From assembly GCA_027658995.1 (NCBI GenBank), contig JAQDQK010000001.1:62001-126000 (forward strand): 64,000 nucleotides of DNA, in the 5' to 3' direction. The notes under the pieces were generated by a model. It searched no databases. It had not been told where the DNA came from and worked only from the letters and a program-made list of their open reading frames with translations. Origin of the DNA: Propionibacteriaceae bacterium AM104-82. GTDB lineage: Bacteria > Actinomycetota > Actinomycetes > Propionibacteriales > Propionibacteriaceae. Below, piece by piece: positions 8,030 through 18,409 of the stretch; the first letter of the stretch is position 1, and the number at the start of each line of letters is the position of its first letter. A program made the position numbers and the translations under genes.

Positions 8030-8665
8030 TCAGGCGGTGGGGGTGGGCGCCTCGCCGACGTTGCCGGTGAGCGCGCCGCGGTGCTTCGCGGCGATGACGC
8101 GCAGGTCCTCGGTCGCGGGACCGGGGGCGGCAACGAACATGGCCTCGCGGTAGTAACGCAACTCCTCGATGGACTCCTGGATGTCGGCGAGCGCGCGGTG
8201 GTTGCCGGTCTTGGCGGGGGACTGGTAGTGGATCTTCGGGAACCAGCGCTTGGCCAGTTCCTTCAGGCTGGAGACGTCGACGTTGCGGTAGTGCACCCAC
8301 TGCTCGAGTTCGGGCATGTCGCGGGCGAGGAACGCGCGGTCGGTGCCGATGGTGTTGCCCGCGAGCGGCGCCTTGCGCGCGATCGGCACGTACTGGCGGA
8401 TGTAGTCGAGCGCCGCGGCGGTCGCCTCCTCCATCGTCACGCCGTCGGCGAGTTCATCGAGCAGGCCCGACTTGGTGTGCATGTCGCGCACGAAGTCGCC
8501 CATCGCCGCCAACTGCTCGTCCGTCGGCTTGATCAGGACGTCGACGCCGTCCCCGAGGACGTTGAGATCGCCGTCGGTGACCAGCACCGCGACCTCGATC
8601 AGGGCGTCGTTGACCAGGTCGAGGCCGGTCATTTCGCAGTCGATCCACACCAGGTTTTCACTCAT
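8030..8665 (-). CDS. orn: Oligoribonuclease
   Basis: A 211-residue 3'-5' exoribonuclease of the DEDDh family that degrades 2-5-nt RNAs, including pGpG. The ExoI motif is WIDCEMTGLD near residue 6. The ExoIII region has the H...D pair (NHRALADIQESIEEL, about 160-174). Length is slightly above the usual ~180-200 because of a C-terminal tail rich in Ala and Pro. ATG 8665 gives the typical MSENLVWID start. A TTG three codons upstream is less likely. It lies upstream of tRNA-His in the same direction, with a hairpin between them. Confidence 0.95.
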   Translation of the reverse strand: MSENLVWIDCEMTGLDLVNDALIEVAVLVTDGDLNVLGDGVDVLIKPTDEQLAAMGDFVRDMHTKSGLLDELADGVTMEEATAAALDYIRQYVPIARKAPLAGNTIGTDRAFLARDMPELEQWVHYRNVDVSSLKELAKRWFPKIHYQSPAKTGNHRALADIQESIEELRYYREAMFVAAPGPATEDLRVIAAKHRGALTGNVGEAPTPTA

Positions 8666-8725
8666 GGCGACCAATTTAGGCGTCAGGTGGTCAGCAGTGC
8701 CACCGGGCTATGATGTTGGCCGCCA

Positions 8726-8801
8726 GCCCCTGTGGCGCAATGGATAGCGCAACGGCCTTCTAATCCGTCGGTTGCAGGTTCGAGTCCTGCCAGGGGCGCC
8801 A
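8726..8801 (+). tRNA. tRNA-Arg (anticodon TCT)
   Basis: The 7-base acceptor GCCCCTG pairs with CAGGGGC, followed by discriminator G and an encoded CCA (8799-8801). The anticodon loop CTTCTAA gives TCT, and the T arm is regular. The innermost anticodon-stem pair is C-U, a mismatch that weakens that stem slightly. Confidence 0.93.
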
Positions 8802-8831
8802 GGCTCCATCGACGCGACACGGAGGCCCGAA

Positions 8832-10364
8832 GTGAGCGCAGGCGGATCGCGGACGCTGGCAAGGGTCGTGCTTGTTGCCCTGCCGCTGCTCGCGGGGCTC
8901 GTGCCGCTCGGCCTCGCCATTGTGGCCTGGGTCCTCGGCTGGCCCCTCATCTCCCTGGTACTCGTGCTGGTCGCCTACCTCCTCGTGCGGGCGGCCCTCC
9001 GAGGGCCGCGTCACCGCGTCGGCGACAGGAGACGCGCGGTCGACCTGCCGACCAGCGGGCACCCCGAACTGTGGCGACTGGTGCGCGACGCGGCCTCCGA
9101 CGCCAAGGTCGTGCCGCCCATGTCGCTCGCGCTCACCGACAGGGCCGCGATCGACTACGACGAGCCTCAACGCACGCTGACGCTCGGCTACGGGGCGCTT
9201 TCCCTGCTCGACCCGCGCGAACTGCGCGCAGCCGTCGCCCACGAACTCGTGATGGCCACCGGCCTGCCCGCAGAGGTGCGCCAGCAGGCGCCGGCCGCCA
9301 CGAAGGACGCCGACCGACGCGGGTGGGGCCGCCTCCGCGCCGGCCTCTACCGGGCTGCGCACTCGATGGACGACGTCGAGGCGGCCGCCGCGAAGGCAGG
9401 GTCAAGGGCCGGGGGAGCGACGGCGCTCAACGAGGCGCGGGCGAGCCTGGCCGCCTCCGACCTGCTCGGCTTCGAGATCGAGGACCTGATCACGGTGATG
9501 TCCGACGCGGGGCTGCGCGGGCCGATCGACGAGGCCTGGCGCCGGTTCGCCGCCGTCCACGGCCGCCCGCGCCCGGCGGGCCTGGTGCCAGCCGCGACCC
9601 TGCTCGACGAGCCGTTCGCGGTCGAGGACGAGTGGCTGCTTCCCTCGCTGCCGCGGGGCACCTGGGAGCAGATCGCCGTGGCCGCCGCCCCGAGGCAGAT
9701 GGCGTTTGCGCTGTTCGGCGAGACGGTGCCCGAGGTCGACCCGACGCCGCGCGGTCTTCTCGACCAGGAGGACGGGGGAGACGACGTCGACCCATGGATC
9801 CTGCTGCTCGCCGCCCGCGTCGCGCTCGGCGTCCCCGCTGTCGGGCTCGCCTGGGGCCAGGACGACGAGATCCTCACCTTCGCAGACCCCAACGCGCTGG
9901 GCGACGCCGTCGGCACGGCGGTGGAGCGCGGTACCAGTCAGCCGGTGCGCGACCTGATCTCCTCGCTGGGCGGCGACCTGGACCGGCGCCTGACGCCGGG
10001 TCGGGACCGCTACCTCGGCACCCTCGCGGGGCTCGTCACCGAAGGCGCCCTCGTCGACCTGCACCTCTTCGGCGACGGGGTTCTGATCGTTCAGGCGGAG
10101 CCGGGGCGAGACGCGTGGGAGGCGGCGCGCGACGTCGCCCGGTCCGACGACCCCCGCGCCGCAGGACGATGGGTGCCTGCCGAAAGGATCAGGGGCGCCC
10201 GCGACGTCACGTCACTGGAGTTGCTGATCGACGGCGCCTGGGAGCGCTTCGACGACGGCCCCGAGCCCGCGACCCTTCCCATCCGGTTCGTCCCCAAGAC
10301 CCGCTTCGCCGAGGCGCTCGTGCGACACGGCGTGCGGGTCGAGGACATCGACGACCTCATCTAG
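8832..10364 (+). CDS. Membrane-anchored M48-like protein lacking the full zinc motif
   Basis: A 510-residue protein with two N-terminal membrane segments (about residues 8-58), followed by a region resembling M48 peptidases, in which a beta-rich part leads into the active-site helix. At residues 137-141 it reads HELVM where active members have HExxH, so the second zinc histidine is missing and catalysis is doubtful. The C-terminal ~300 residues are acidic and unfamiliar. GTG 8832 is chosen because GGAGG (8821-8825) sits 6 bases upstream. It starts 30 bases after tRNA-Arg and ends 3 bases from the convergent ligase-like gene. It may be a scaffold or sensor derived from a protease. Confidence 0.65.
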   Translation: MSAGGSRTLARVVLVALPLLAGLVPLGLAIVAWVLGWPLISLVLVLVAYLLVRAALRGPRHRVGDRRRAVDLPTSGHPELWRLVRDAASDAKVVPPMSLALTDRAAIDYDEPQRTLTLGYGALSLLDPRELRAAVAHELVMATGLPAEVRQQAPAATKDADRRGWGRLRAGLYRAAHSMDDVEAAAAKAGSRAGGATALNEARASLAASDLLGFEIEDLITVMSDAGLRGPIDEAWRRFAAVHGRPRPAGLVPAATLLDEPFAVEDEWLLPSLPRGTWEQIAVAAAPRQMAFALFGETVPEVDPTPRGLLDQEDGGDDVDPWILLLAARVALGVPAVGLAWGQDDEILTFADPNALGDAVGTAVERGTSQPVRDLISSLGGDLDRRLTPGRDRYLGTLAGLVTEGALVDLHLFGDGVLIVQAEPGRDAWEAARDVARSDDPRAAGRWVPAERIRGARDVTSLELLIDGAWERFDDGPEPATLPIRFVPKTRFAEALVRHGVRVEDIDDLI

Positions 10365-10367
10365 CGC

Positions 10368-10961
10368 TCAGAACTCCCAGTTCGCCAGTTCGGTCCAGTC
10401 GAACGTGCCGACCTCGGGTCGCATCGTCACCGACACCAGGTGGACTCCGCGGATCGGCACGGTGCCGAGCTCCGGGGCGTCGGCCAGCCGTGCCTCCAGG
10501 TCCGCGTCCGGCACCTCGTCGACGGCGTAGGCCAACGCCACGTGCGGCGCGTGCGGGCCCGCGGGCAGTTCCTCCTCGGGGAAGGCCTCGACTGCGGCAC
10601 CCCGGACGGCGGCCACCAGGGCGTCCCATTCGGGGGAGGGCTCTGCGGTACAGCCGACGGCGTTACCCATCGCGCGCGGGGCGCCGACGCGCAGGTCGAA
10701 CGGGCCGACGGCGGCCACCCGCGCGCCGATCGCGTCGGCGAGCCGGGTCAGGTTCGCCTGGCCGAGGTCGTCGAACTGCGCCAGTCGGCTGATGGTGAAG
10801 TGCAGCCAGGAGCGCGGCATCCGGGGGAGCTCGGGGACGCCGTCAATGCGCTCCGACAGGGACTCCAACCGGTCGGCGACCCCCTCGTCGGGCAGCGCGT
10901 ACACGTGCAGCGACCCGTCGTTGCGATCCCAGGCGTCGATGCCGTCAAAGAAGCTCTGCAT
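10368..10961 (-). CDS. 2'-5' RNA ligase family protein
   Basis: A 197-residue protein of the 2H phosphoesterase superfamily (ThpR/LigT-like). The first motif is clear: LHFTIS at residues 53-58. The second reads PHVALAY around His140, so its usual Ser/Thr is replaced by Ala. It may act on 2',3'-cyclic phosphates or RNA ends, and the physiological substrate of the family is mostly unknown. The start is ATG 10961; upstream in-frame sequence lacks coding character. It is convergent with the M48-like gene and divergent from the PrsW operon, separated by 55 bases. Confidence 0.75.
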   Translation of the reverse strand: MQSFFDGIDAWDRNDGSLHVYALPDEGVADRLESLSERIDGVPELPRMPRSWLHFTISRLAQFDDLGQANLTRLADAIGARVAAVGPFDLRVGAPRAMGNAVGCTAEPSPEWDALVAAVRGAAVEAFPEEELPAGPHAPHVALAYAVDEVPDADLEARLADAPELGTVPIRGVHLVSVTMRPEVGTFDWTELANWEF

Positions 10962-11016
10962 GCCCCAACCGTATCGGCGGGGCGCGGTCCGCATCGACCG
11001 GTAGGCTTTGCCCATC

Positions 11017-12582
11017 ATGAGTGAAGCCAGGATCTCCAACCGCCTCCGGCTGCTGAACGGCCTGCCCAAGGCCGCGCAGCCGGGACGCGCGCGTCGCCCC
11101 TGGTACGCCGACGCGCGGGTGTGGGGCTCCTTCGTCGCGCTGGCCGCGATCGTGGTGTGGGCGCTGTTCGTGGCGCAGTGGCGCAACTGGATCATCGAGC
11201 GCCCCGTCGTGTGGGTGCCGATCGTGCTGGCCGCCGTCGCGCTCGGGTTCTTCCTCAACTTCACCCGCGCCGGCCGCTGGACCCGCGACAAACCCATCTT
11301 CTGGCTCACCATCGTGCTGCTGCCGCTGTACTTCGCGGGCCTCTACAACGAGTACTGGGTGCTGCACCCCGACACGGTGTTCGAGGACGGCTCCCGCTCG
11401 CTCGGCATCTCCAACGAGGCGATCCGCAAGGGCGCCTTCTACGCCATGTGGACGGCGGCCGCCTACAGCCTGCTGTTCATCTGGCTCGACCGGTTCCGCC
11501 CAAGCCAGCCGCTGGTGTGGCTGCTCACCTTCGGGTGGGGCGCCGCGGCGTCGACCTGGTTCTCGATCCACGTCAACACCTGGGTCGGCCAGGCGATGGC
11601 GACGCGCGAGGCCAACGCCGACTCCGGCTCGCGGGCGGCCGTCTTCTCCGCGCCGTTCGTCGAGGAATTCGCCAAGGCGACCATCCTGATCCTGCTCGTG
11701 GTGCTGTGGCGCAACAAGATCGTCTCGCGGCTGTCGATGGTCGCGCTCGCGGGTCTGTCCGCCGTCGGCTTCGCGTTCGTGGAGAACATCCTCTACTACT
11801 CGCGCGTCTGGATGCAGGCCACCCACGACATCACCATTGCCAAGCCCGACGAGGTGATGCTGGAACTGGTCATGTTGCGCGGCGTCTACACCTCGTTCGG
11901 CCACCCGCTGTTCACGATCATGACCGCGAGCGGCCTGGTGATCGGGCTCGGCGCGCGCAGCAAACTGGTGCGCGTGATGGCCCCGCTCGGCGGCTTCATG
12001 ATGGCCTGCTTCGGGCACATGCTGTTCAACGGCCTGTCCTCGACCAACCCCATCGAGAACCTGATGCGCCCCTGGTACATGGCGCTCGCTGTGGTCGGCA
12101 TCCTGATCATTTCCCTGATCGTCAGCGTCGTCGGCAACGGCCAACTGCTCAAGGCGCGCCTGACCGACTACCAGCGCGCAGGCTGGATCACCCCGCGCGA
12201 GGTGCAGGTCTTCGGCGGCCCGCTGCGCCGGATGAGGCTGCTGTTCTACTCCATCTTCCGCGGGCCGAAGACCTGGTGGCGCACCACGAAGCTCGTGCGC
12301 CGCTACACCGAGTTGGCCTACCTGCGTAACCAGATGACCCGCGGCACCGTCGGCGCCCCCGGCGACGACAGGGCCCACGACATCCTGCACGAGATCGAGA
12401 CGCTCCGCGGGATCGCACTGACCGACTACGCGGGCGCCCGGCTGATCCCGCCGCGGAAGAAGAAGGCCGCGCCGCTCGAGGTGCCTGACGGCGAGAGCCC
12501 CGGCCCGCTGACCTCGAACTATCCGCCCCCGAGCGTGCCCGGCCCCGCCGGCGTCGGAGGCAACTGGCCGGCGCCGAGATGA
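11017..12582 (+). CDS. PrsW-family intramembrane metalloprotease
   Basis: A 521-residue polytopic membrane protein. The first ~370 residues contain about eight hydrophobic segments with the family motifs EEFAKAT (near 215), GFAFVENILYY (near 250), GHPLFTI (near 295) and FGHMLFNG (near 331), which carry the presumed metal ligands and catalytic glutamates. The C-terminal ~150 residues are a basic soluble tail ending in a Pro-rich stretch. In Bacillus, PrsW cleaves an anti-sigma factor, but here no such substrate is nearby. ATG 11017 is preferred over TTG 11008. The stop overlaps the next ATG (12579-12582), coupling it to two GTPase genes. Confidence 0.88.
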   Translation: MSEARISNRLRLLNGLPKAAQPGRARRPWYADARVWGSFVALAAIVVWALFVAQWRNWIIERPVVWVPIVLAAVALGFFLNFTRAGRWTRDKPIFWLTIVLLPLYFAGLYNEYWVLHPDTVFEDGSRSLGISNEAIRKGAFYAMWTAAAYSLLFIWLDRFRPSQPLVWLLTFGWGAAASTWFSIHVNTWVGQAMATREANADSGSRAAVFSAPFVEEFAKATILILLVVLWRNKIVSRLSMVALAGLSAVGFAFVENILYYSRVWMQATHDITIAKPDEVMLELVMLRGVYTSFGHPLFTIMTASGLVIGLGARSKLVRVMAPLGGFMMACFGHMLFNGLSSTNPIENLMRPWYMALAVVGILIISLIVSVVGNGQLLKARLTDYQRAGWITPREVQVFGGPLRRMRLLFYSIFRGPKTWWRTTKLVRRYTELAYLRNQMTRGTVGAPGDDRAHDILHEIETLRGIALTDYAGARLIPPRKKKAAPLEVPDGESPGPLTSNYPPPSVPGPAGVGGNWPAPR

Positions 12583-14303
12583 ACGGGGCCCAGCAGCTCG
12601 TCGAGGCGTTCAAGAACCTCGACGCGACGGTGCCCGTCGCGCAGTTCCCGCTGCCGCTCGACGGCGCCGAGTCGCTGCGCTCGCTCGCCGGTTCGATCAG
12701 CCACCAGGTCCGCGACTACCTGCTGCCCCGGGCGACCCGCCTCGACGCACCCCTGCTGGCCGTGGTCGGAGGCTCGACCGGCGCCGGCAAGTCGACGCTT
12801 GTCAACTCGCTGCTGCGCGCCCAGGTCACCAAGCCGGGCGTGCTTCGCCCCACCACCAAGTCGCCGGTGCTGGTGTGCCACCCCGACGACGAGGCGTGGT
12901 TCCGCTCCGAGCACGTGCTTCCCGACCTGGTGCGCACCGACACCCAACTGCACGACTCCCGCGCGCTGCACATCGTGGCCTTCCCCGACCTGCCTCCCGG
13001 CCTCGCGCTGCTGGACGCGCCCGACATCGACTCCATCGACGACGCCAACCGCTCGCTCGCACGGCAACTGCTGCTCGCCGCTGACCTGTGGCTGTTCGTC
13101 ACCTCCGCGGCCCGCTACGCCGACGCCGTCCCGTGGGGCTACCTGGCTTCCGCCGCCGAACGCAACATCGTCGTCAGCGTCGTGGTGAACCGCTGCCCGC
13201 CCGGTGCGATCACCGACGTCGGCAGCCACCTGGCGCAGATGCTCGCCGAACGTGGGCTCGGCTCCGCCAAGCTGTTCGCCGTCCCCGAACGGGCACTGAC
13301 GCCCGACGGGCTGCTCCCGATGGGCGATGTCTCCGGCATCCGGCAGTGGCTCGCCCACCTTGCGGCCGCGTCGGAGGCGCGCGCCCAGGTCGCGGTCCAG
13401 ACCCTCGCAGGCTCGGTCCGCTCGCTCGGACCGCAGCTGTCCGAACTGATCGACGGCGTCGCGCGGCAGGACGAGGCGCTCGCCGAACTGCGCGCCCAGT
13501 CGGTGGCCAACTACCGGCTCGCCGCCGAGGAGGTCGCCAAGGCCGCGAGCGACGGCACCATGCTGCGCGGGGAGATCCTCAGCCGCTGGCAGGACCTCGT
13601 CGGCACCGGCGAGTTCATGCGCAGCATCGAGGAACGCATCGGCATGATCCGCGACCGGATCTCCGGCTGGCTCCGCGGCGAGCCGAAGGCCGAGGCGGTG
13701 CAGGTCGCCATCTCCGACAGCCTCTCCGCCGTCCTCGTCGAGGCCGGGGAAGCAGCCGCCGAGTCGACGGCGGTCGCCTGGTCGCGCACCCGGTGGGGCC
13801 GCGAGATCATCGCCGCCGAACCCTCGCTCGCGCGCGCCTCCGATGCCTTCCCCGAGGCCGCGGCCGAGGCGATCAGGGCGTGGCAGTCCGACGTGCTGCG
13901 CCTCGTCGAGGAGGAGGGCCGCGGCAAGCGCCGGAAGGCCCGCTTCCTCGCGATCGGCACCAACGTGGCGGGCGCAGCGCTGATCATCGTCGTCTTCGCG
14001 GCAACCGGCGGTCTCACCACGGCGGAGGTCGGCATCGCAGGCGGCACCTCGCTGCTCGCGCAGCGCCTGCTGGAGGCCGTCTTCGGGGAGGACGAGGTCC
14101 GCAGGCTCGCCGTCGAGGCGCAGCGCCTGCTGCGTGACCGCGTCGACGCCGTCCTCGCGGGCGAACTGTCCCGCTTCGGCGCGATCCTCGACGCGCTGGC
14201 CGTCGACGCGCAGGCCCCGGCAAAGCTCGCCGAGGCCGCCGACCAACTGCGCTCCGCCGCGCGGGCCGCCTTCGACGACCTGACCGCCCCGGAGCTTTCA
14301 TGA
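12579..14303 (+). CDS. Dynamin-like membrane GTPase, first of a pair
   Basis: A 574-residue GTPase. The P-loop GGSTGAGKST is at about residues 63-72, the G3 region LLDAPDIDS near 147, and an NRC stretch stands where NKxD is expected (near 205), so guanine contacts may be unusual. A long helical part follows (250-440), then a hydrophobic segment at about 460-490 that could insert into the membrane. Paired large GTPases of this layout are common in actinobacteria and resemble the bacterial dynamin or YfjP group. ATGA overlaps link it to PrsW upstream and to the second GTPase downstream. Confidence 0.8.
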   Translation: MNGAQQLVEAFKNLDATVPVAQFPLPLDGAESLRSLAGSISHQVRDYLLPRATRLDAPLLAVVGGSTGAGKSTLVNSLLRAQVTKPGVLRPTTKSPVLVCHPDDEAWFRSEHVLPDLVRTDTQLHDSRALHIVAFPDLPPGLALLDAPDIDSIDDANRSLARQLLLAADLWLFVTSAARYADAVPWGYLASAAERNIVVSVVVNRCPPGAITDVGSHLAQMLAERGLGSAKLFAVPERALTPDGLLPMGDVSGIRQWLAHLAAASEARAQVAVQTLAGSVRSLGPQLSELIDGVARQDEALAELRAQSVANYRLAAEEVAKAASDGTMLRGEILSRWQDLVGTGEFMRSIEERIGMIRDRISGWLRGEPKAEAVQVAISDSLSAVLVEAGEAAAESTAVAWSRTRWGREIIAAEPSLARASDAFPEAAAEAIRAWQSDVLRLVEEEGRGKRRKARFLAIGTNVAGAALIIVVFAATGGLTTAEVGIAGGTSLLAQRLLEAVFGEDEVRRLAVEAQRLLRDRVDAVLAGELSRFGAILDALAVDAQAPAKLAEAADQLRSAARAAFDDLTAPELS

Positions 14304-15901
14304 CGACAGTGGCTGACCGACTCGACACGCTCGCCGAGGTCGTCGACCTCGTCGAAGGCCGGGCTCCGGCCGACGTCGAGGAACAGGCGCGCCACCTGCT
14401 CGCGCATGCGTCGCGTCGGCTCGCAGCAGGGGCCCAGACGACGGCGGCGCTCGCGGGGGCGACCGGCTCCGGTAAGTCGAGCCTGTTCAACGCGCTGAGC
14501 GGAACCCGGCTCGCCGAGCAGGGCGCCAGGCGCCCCACCACGTCCAAGACGCTCGCCGTCAGCTTCTCGGCGACCAACCCCGAACTGCTCGACCTGCTGG
14601 GCGTCGAACGCCGCTACGAGGCGGAGCCGCCGACGCCGCAACTGGCCGACCTGGTGCTGCTCGACCTGCCCGACCACGACTCGACGGCAAGCGCGCACCG
14701 CGACGAGGTCGACCGGATGGTGGGCCTCGTCGACCAGTTCATCTGGGTGCTCGACCCGCAGAAGTACGCCGACGCCGCCATCCACCAGCGCTACCTGAGG
14801 CCGCTTGCCAAGCATCGCGACGTGATCACAGTAGTGCTCAACCAGGCGGACCTGCTCACCCCCGAGCAGTTGCAGCAGTGCCTCGCGCACATCCGCCGCC
14901 TGCTGGAGGCCGACGGCCTCGGCGGCGTCCCGCTACTGGCCACCAGCGCCGTCACCGGGATGGGGATCGACGACCTGCGCGCCCGGCTCGGCGCCCTCAC
15001 CAGCGGCAAGCGGGCCGCCGCGCAGCGCCTCGAGGCCGACGTCGCCGTCGTTGCCGCCCGCCTCGACGAGTCCGTCGGACGGGGCAAGGCGGGCAAGGTC
15101 GGCAAGGACACCGTCACGACCCTGACGCAGCAGCTGGCGGCCGCCGCGGGCGTTCCCGTCGTCGTCGACGCCGTGCGCGACTCGGTGCGCCACCGCGGCC
15201 AACTCGCCACGGGATGGCCGCTTGTGAAGTGGATCGGCAGACTCAAGCCCGACCCGTTGAAGCGGCTCAGGCTGGGCATCGGCGGTTCCAAGGACGAGCC
15301 CGAGACGCCCGCGCTGACCAGGAGTTCGCTTCCCGCGCGCTCGGCCGCCGCGAACGCGCACATGTCGACGGGGCTGCGCGCTTTCTCGCACGACCTCGGC
15401 GACGGGCTGCCCGCCGTGTGGCAGGAGTCGATCAGCCAGGCCGTCTACTCTTCCGAGCGTCGACTGCCAGACGACCTGGACCGCGCCGTCGTCGGCGCCG
15501 ACCTGCGGGTCGCCAAGCCGCCGGTCTGGTGGGCCGTGATCCGCGGCCTGCAGTGGCTGCTGATCGCCGCGGTCGTCGTCGGCCTCGGCTGGCTGACGCT
15601 CAACATGCTGCTCGCCTACTTCGGGATGCCTCCGCTCGGGGTCGTCCCGATCGGGCCCGAGGGTGGCTTGCAGGTGCCGCTCCCGACGATCCTTGCGATC
15701 GGTGGGCTGCTGGCGGGCATCGTCTTGTCGGTGGTCTCGCAACTGATCATCGGCGCGACCGCCCGCGGGGCCGCCCGGAAGGCCCGCAAGTCGCTCGAGG
15801 CCGCCGTCCGCGAGATCGCCGTCGACAAGGTGGTCGCCCCGGCCGAGGCCGAGGTCGAGCGCTACGCCAAGGCCCGCAAGGCCCTCGACCGGCTCATCTG
15901 A
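14300..15901 (+). CDS. YfjP-type membrane GTPase, second of a pair
   Basis: A 533-residue GTPase. The P-loop GATGSGKSS is at about 53-61, the G3 motif is DLPDHDS near 122, and NQAD near 180 is the G4 element. Residues 270-400 are helical and charged. Two transmembrane segments are visible at about 409-435 and 460-485, followed by a basic helical tail. The start lies in an ATGA overlap with the first GTPase. The pair probably forms a hetero-oligomer at the membrane, as other tandem bacterial dynamins do; this is inference from arrangement. Confidence 0.85.
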   Translation: MTTVADRLDTLAEVVDLVEGRAPADVEEQARHLLAHASRRLAAGAQTTAALAGATGSGKSSLFNALSGTRLAEQGARRPTTSKTLAVSFSATNPELLDLLGVERRYEAEPPTPQLADLVLLDLPDHDSTASAHRDEVDRMVGLVDQFIWVLDPQKYADAAIHQRYLRPLAKHRDVITVVLNQADLLTPEQLQQCLAHIRRLLEADGLGGVPLLATSAVTGMGIDDLRARLGALTSGKRAAAQRLEADVAVVAARLDESVGRGKAGKVGKDTVTTLTQQLAAAAGVPVVVDAVRDSVRHRGQLATGWPLVKWIGRLKPDPLKRLRLGIGGSKDEPETPALTRSSLPARSAAANAHMSTGLRAFSHDLGDGLPAVWQESISQAVYSSERRLPDDLDRAVVGADLRVAKPPVWWAVIRGLQWLLIAAVVVGLGWLTLNMLLAYFGMPPLGVVPIGPEGGLQVPLPTILAIGGLLAGIVLSVVSQLIIGATARGAARKARKSLEAAVREIAVDKVVAPAEAEVERYAKARKALDRLI

Positions 15902-15946
15902 GGCCCCGCCTGACCGCTCCGCTGGCCGCTCGGGTCGGTAGGGAAC

Positions 15947-16025
15947 TTGAGCATGTTTGGTAACTCGTTGCGGAAATCGCCGCTTTTGAGCGTTCAAGTC
16001 GAAACGAGCATCCAAACATGCTCAA
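15947..16025. repeat. 80-bp palindromic element, copy 1
   Basis: The left arm begins TTGAGCATGTTTGG and ends TAACTCGTT (15947-15969). The right arm (16003-16025) is its near-complement with 3 mismatches, containing CCAAACATGCTCAA. About 33 variable bases separate them. The right arm carries the GCTCGTT-type variant when read in reverse, so the element has a direction. Copy 3 has the same orientation, copy 2 the opposite. It sits between the second GTPase gene and ettA, both on the plus strand. Confidence 0.85.
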
Positions 16026-16122
16026 AGCCCCACCCACCCCCAGCCGGCGTCCCGACGCTTTCGGCTCCGCGGCGGCAAGCTGGCATACTTGCACGCGGTC
16101 AACGCGAAAGGGTCTCCACACA

Positions 16123-17802
<1,680 letters not shown>

Positions 17803-17812
17803 CCGCGCAGAG

Positions 17813-17846
17813 ACGCCCCTCCACGCAACGTGTGGAGGGGCGTTTC
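17813..17846 (+). terminator. Intrinsic terminator after ettA
   Basis: A 12-pair perfect stem (ACGCCCCTCCAC, 17813-17824, with its complement at 17832-17843) has a 7-base loop and is followed by TTTCG. The T-run is short, as is usual in high-GC genomes. Confidence 0.85.
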
Positions 17847-17929
17847 GCGTTCCCGCCGACCCGCCGTCCGACAGTCGCTTCGACTGTGGCTGCGACCGGC
17901 GGGGCGCAAGGGTGGATAGTCTCAGGGCC

Positions 17930-18409
17930 ATGACGACCGAACCCATCCCGCGCTACCGGCTGGGTGAGGTGGCCTATCAGGGCCTGTGGTGGGCCGCCCT
18001 AGCGCTGCCCGCCCTGGTGGTGCTGATCAGGGTGGCGACCACGACGGTGTCTGGCATCTTCTTCCTCTACGTGGTGATCGGCATCCCCGCAACGATCGTT
18101 GCCCAGGTGATGGCCGGGCTGCTCGCCTGGACCTACCGGAAGCGGCAGTGGCGCCACTTCCTGGGGGCGGTCGCCTCGATCGGCTCCTTCGTCTACTACG
18201 GCATGTGGGCGCTGCTCGCGCTGACCCTTCCCGAGGTGGCGGGCACCGAGCCGACGTCGCTTGTCGGACGACTGCTCGGTGACGGCGCGGCCGACGCGCT
18301 CAGCGTGGTGCTGCTCGTGGCGGTGCCCTCCACCTATGTCGCGCTGCTTGTCGCGATCGTGGTGGAGGGCACCCGGGCCGTGCGCCGTCTCGGCGCCGAG
18401 GTCGGCTAG
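17930..18409 (+). CDS. Small polytopic membrane protein of unknown function
   Basis: A 159-residue protein with four clear hydrophobic segments (about 15-37, 42-66, 77-100 and 120-148) and short loops. I recognise no conserved motif. ATG 17930 is preceded by TAGTCT, a plausible -10 box placed for a nearly leaderless transcript. Its stop overlaps the stop of the convergent membrane partner gene (CTAG at 18406-18409). Confidence 0.75.
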   Translation: MTTEPIPRYRLGEVAYQGLWWAALALPALVVLIRVATTTVSGIFFLYVVIGIPATIVAQVMAGLLAWTYRKRQWRHFLGAVASIGSFVYYGMWALLALTLPEVAGTEPTSLVGRLLGDGAADALSVVLLVAVPSTYVALLVAIVVEGTRAVRRLGAEVG

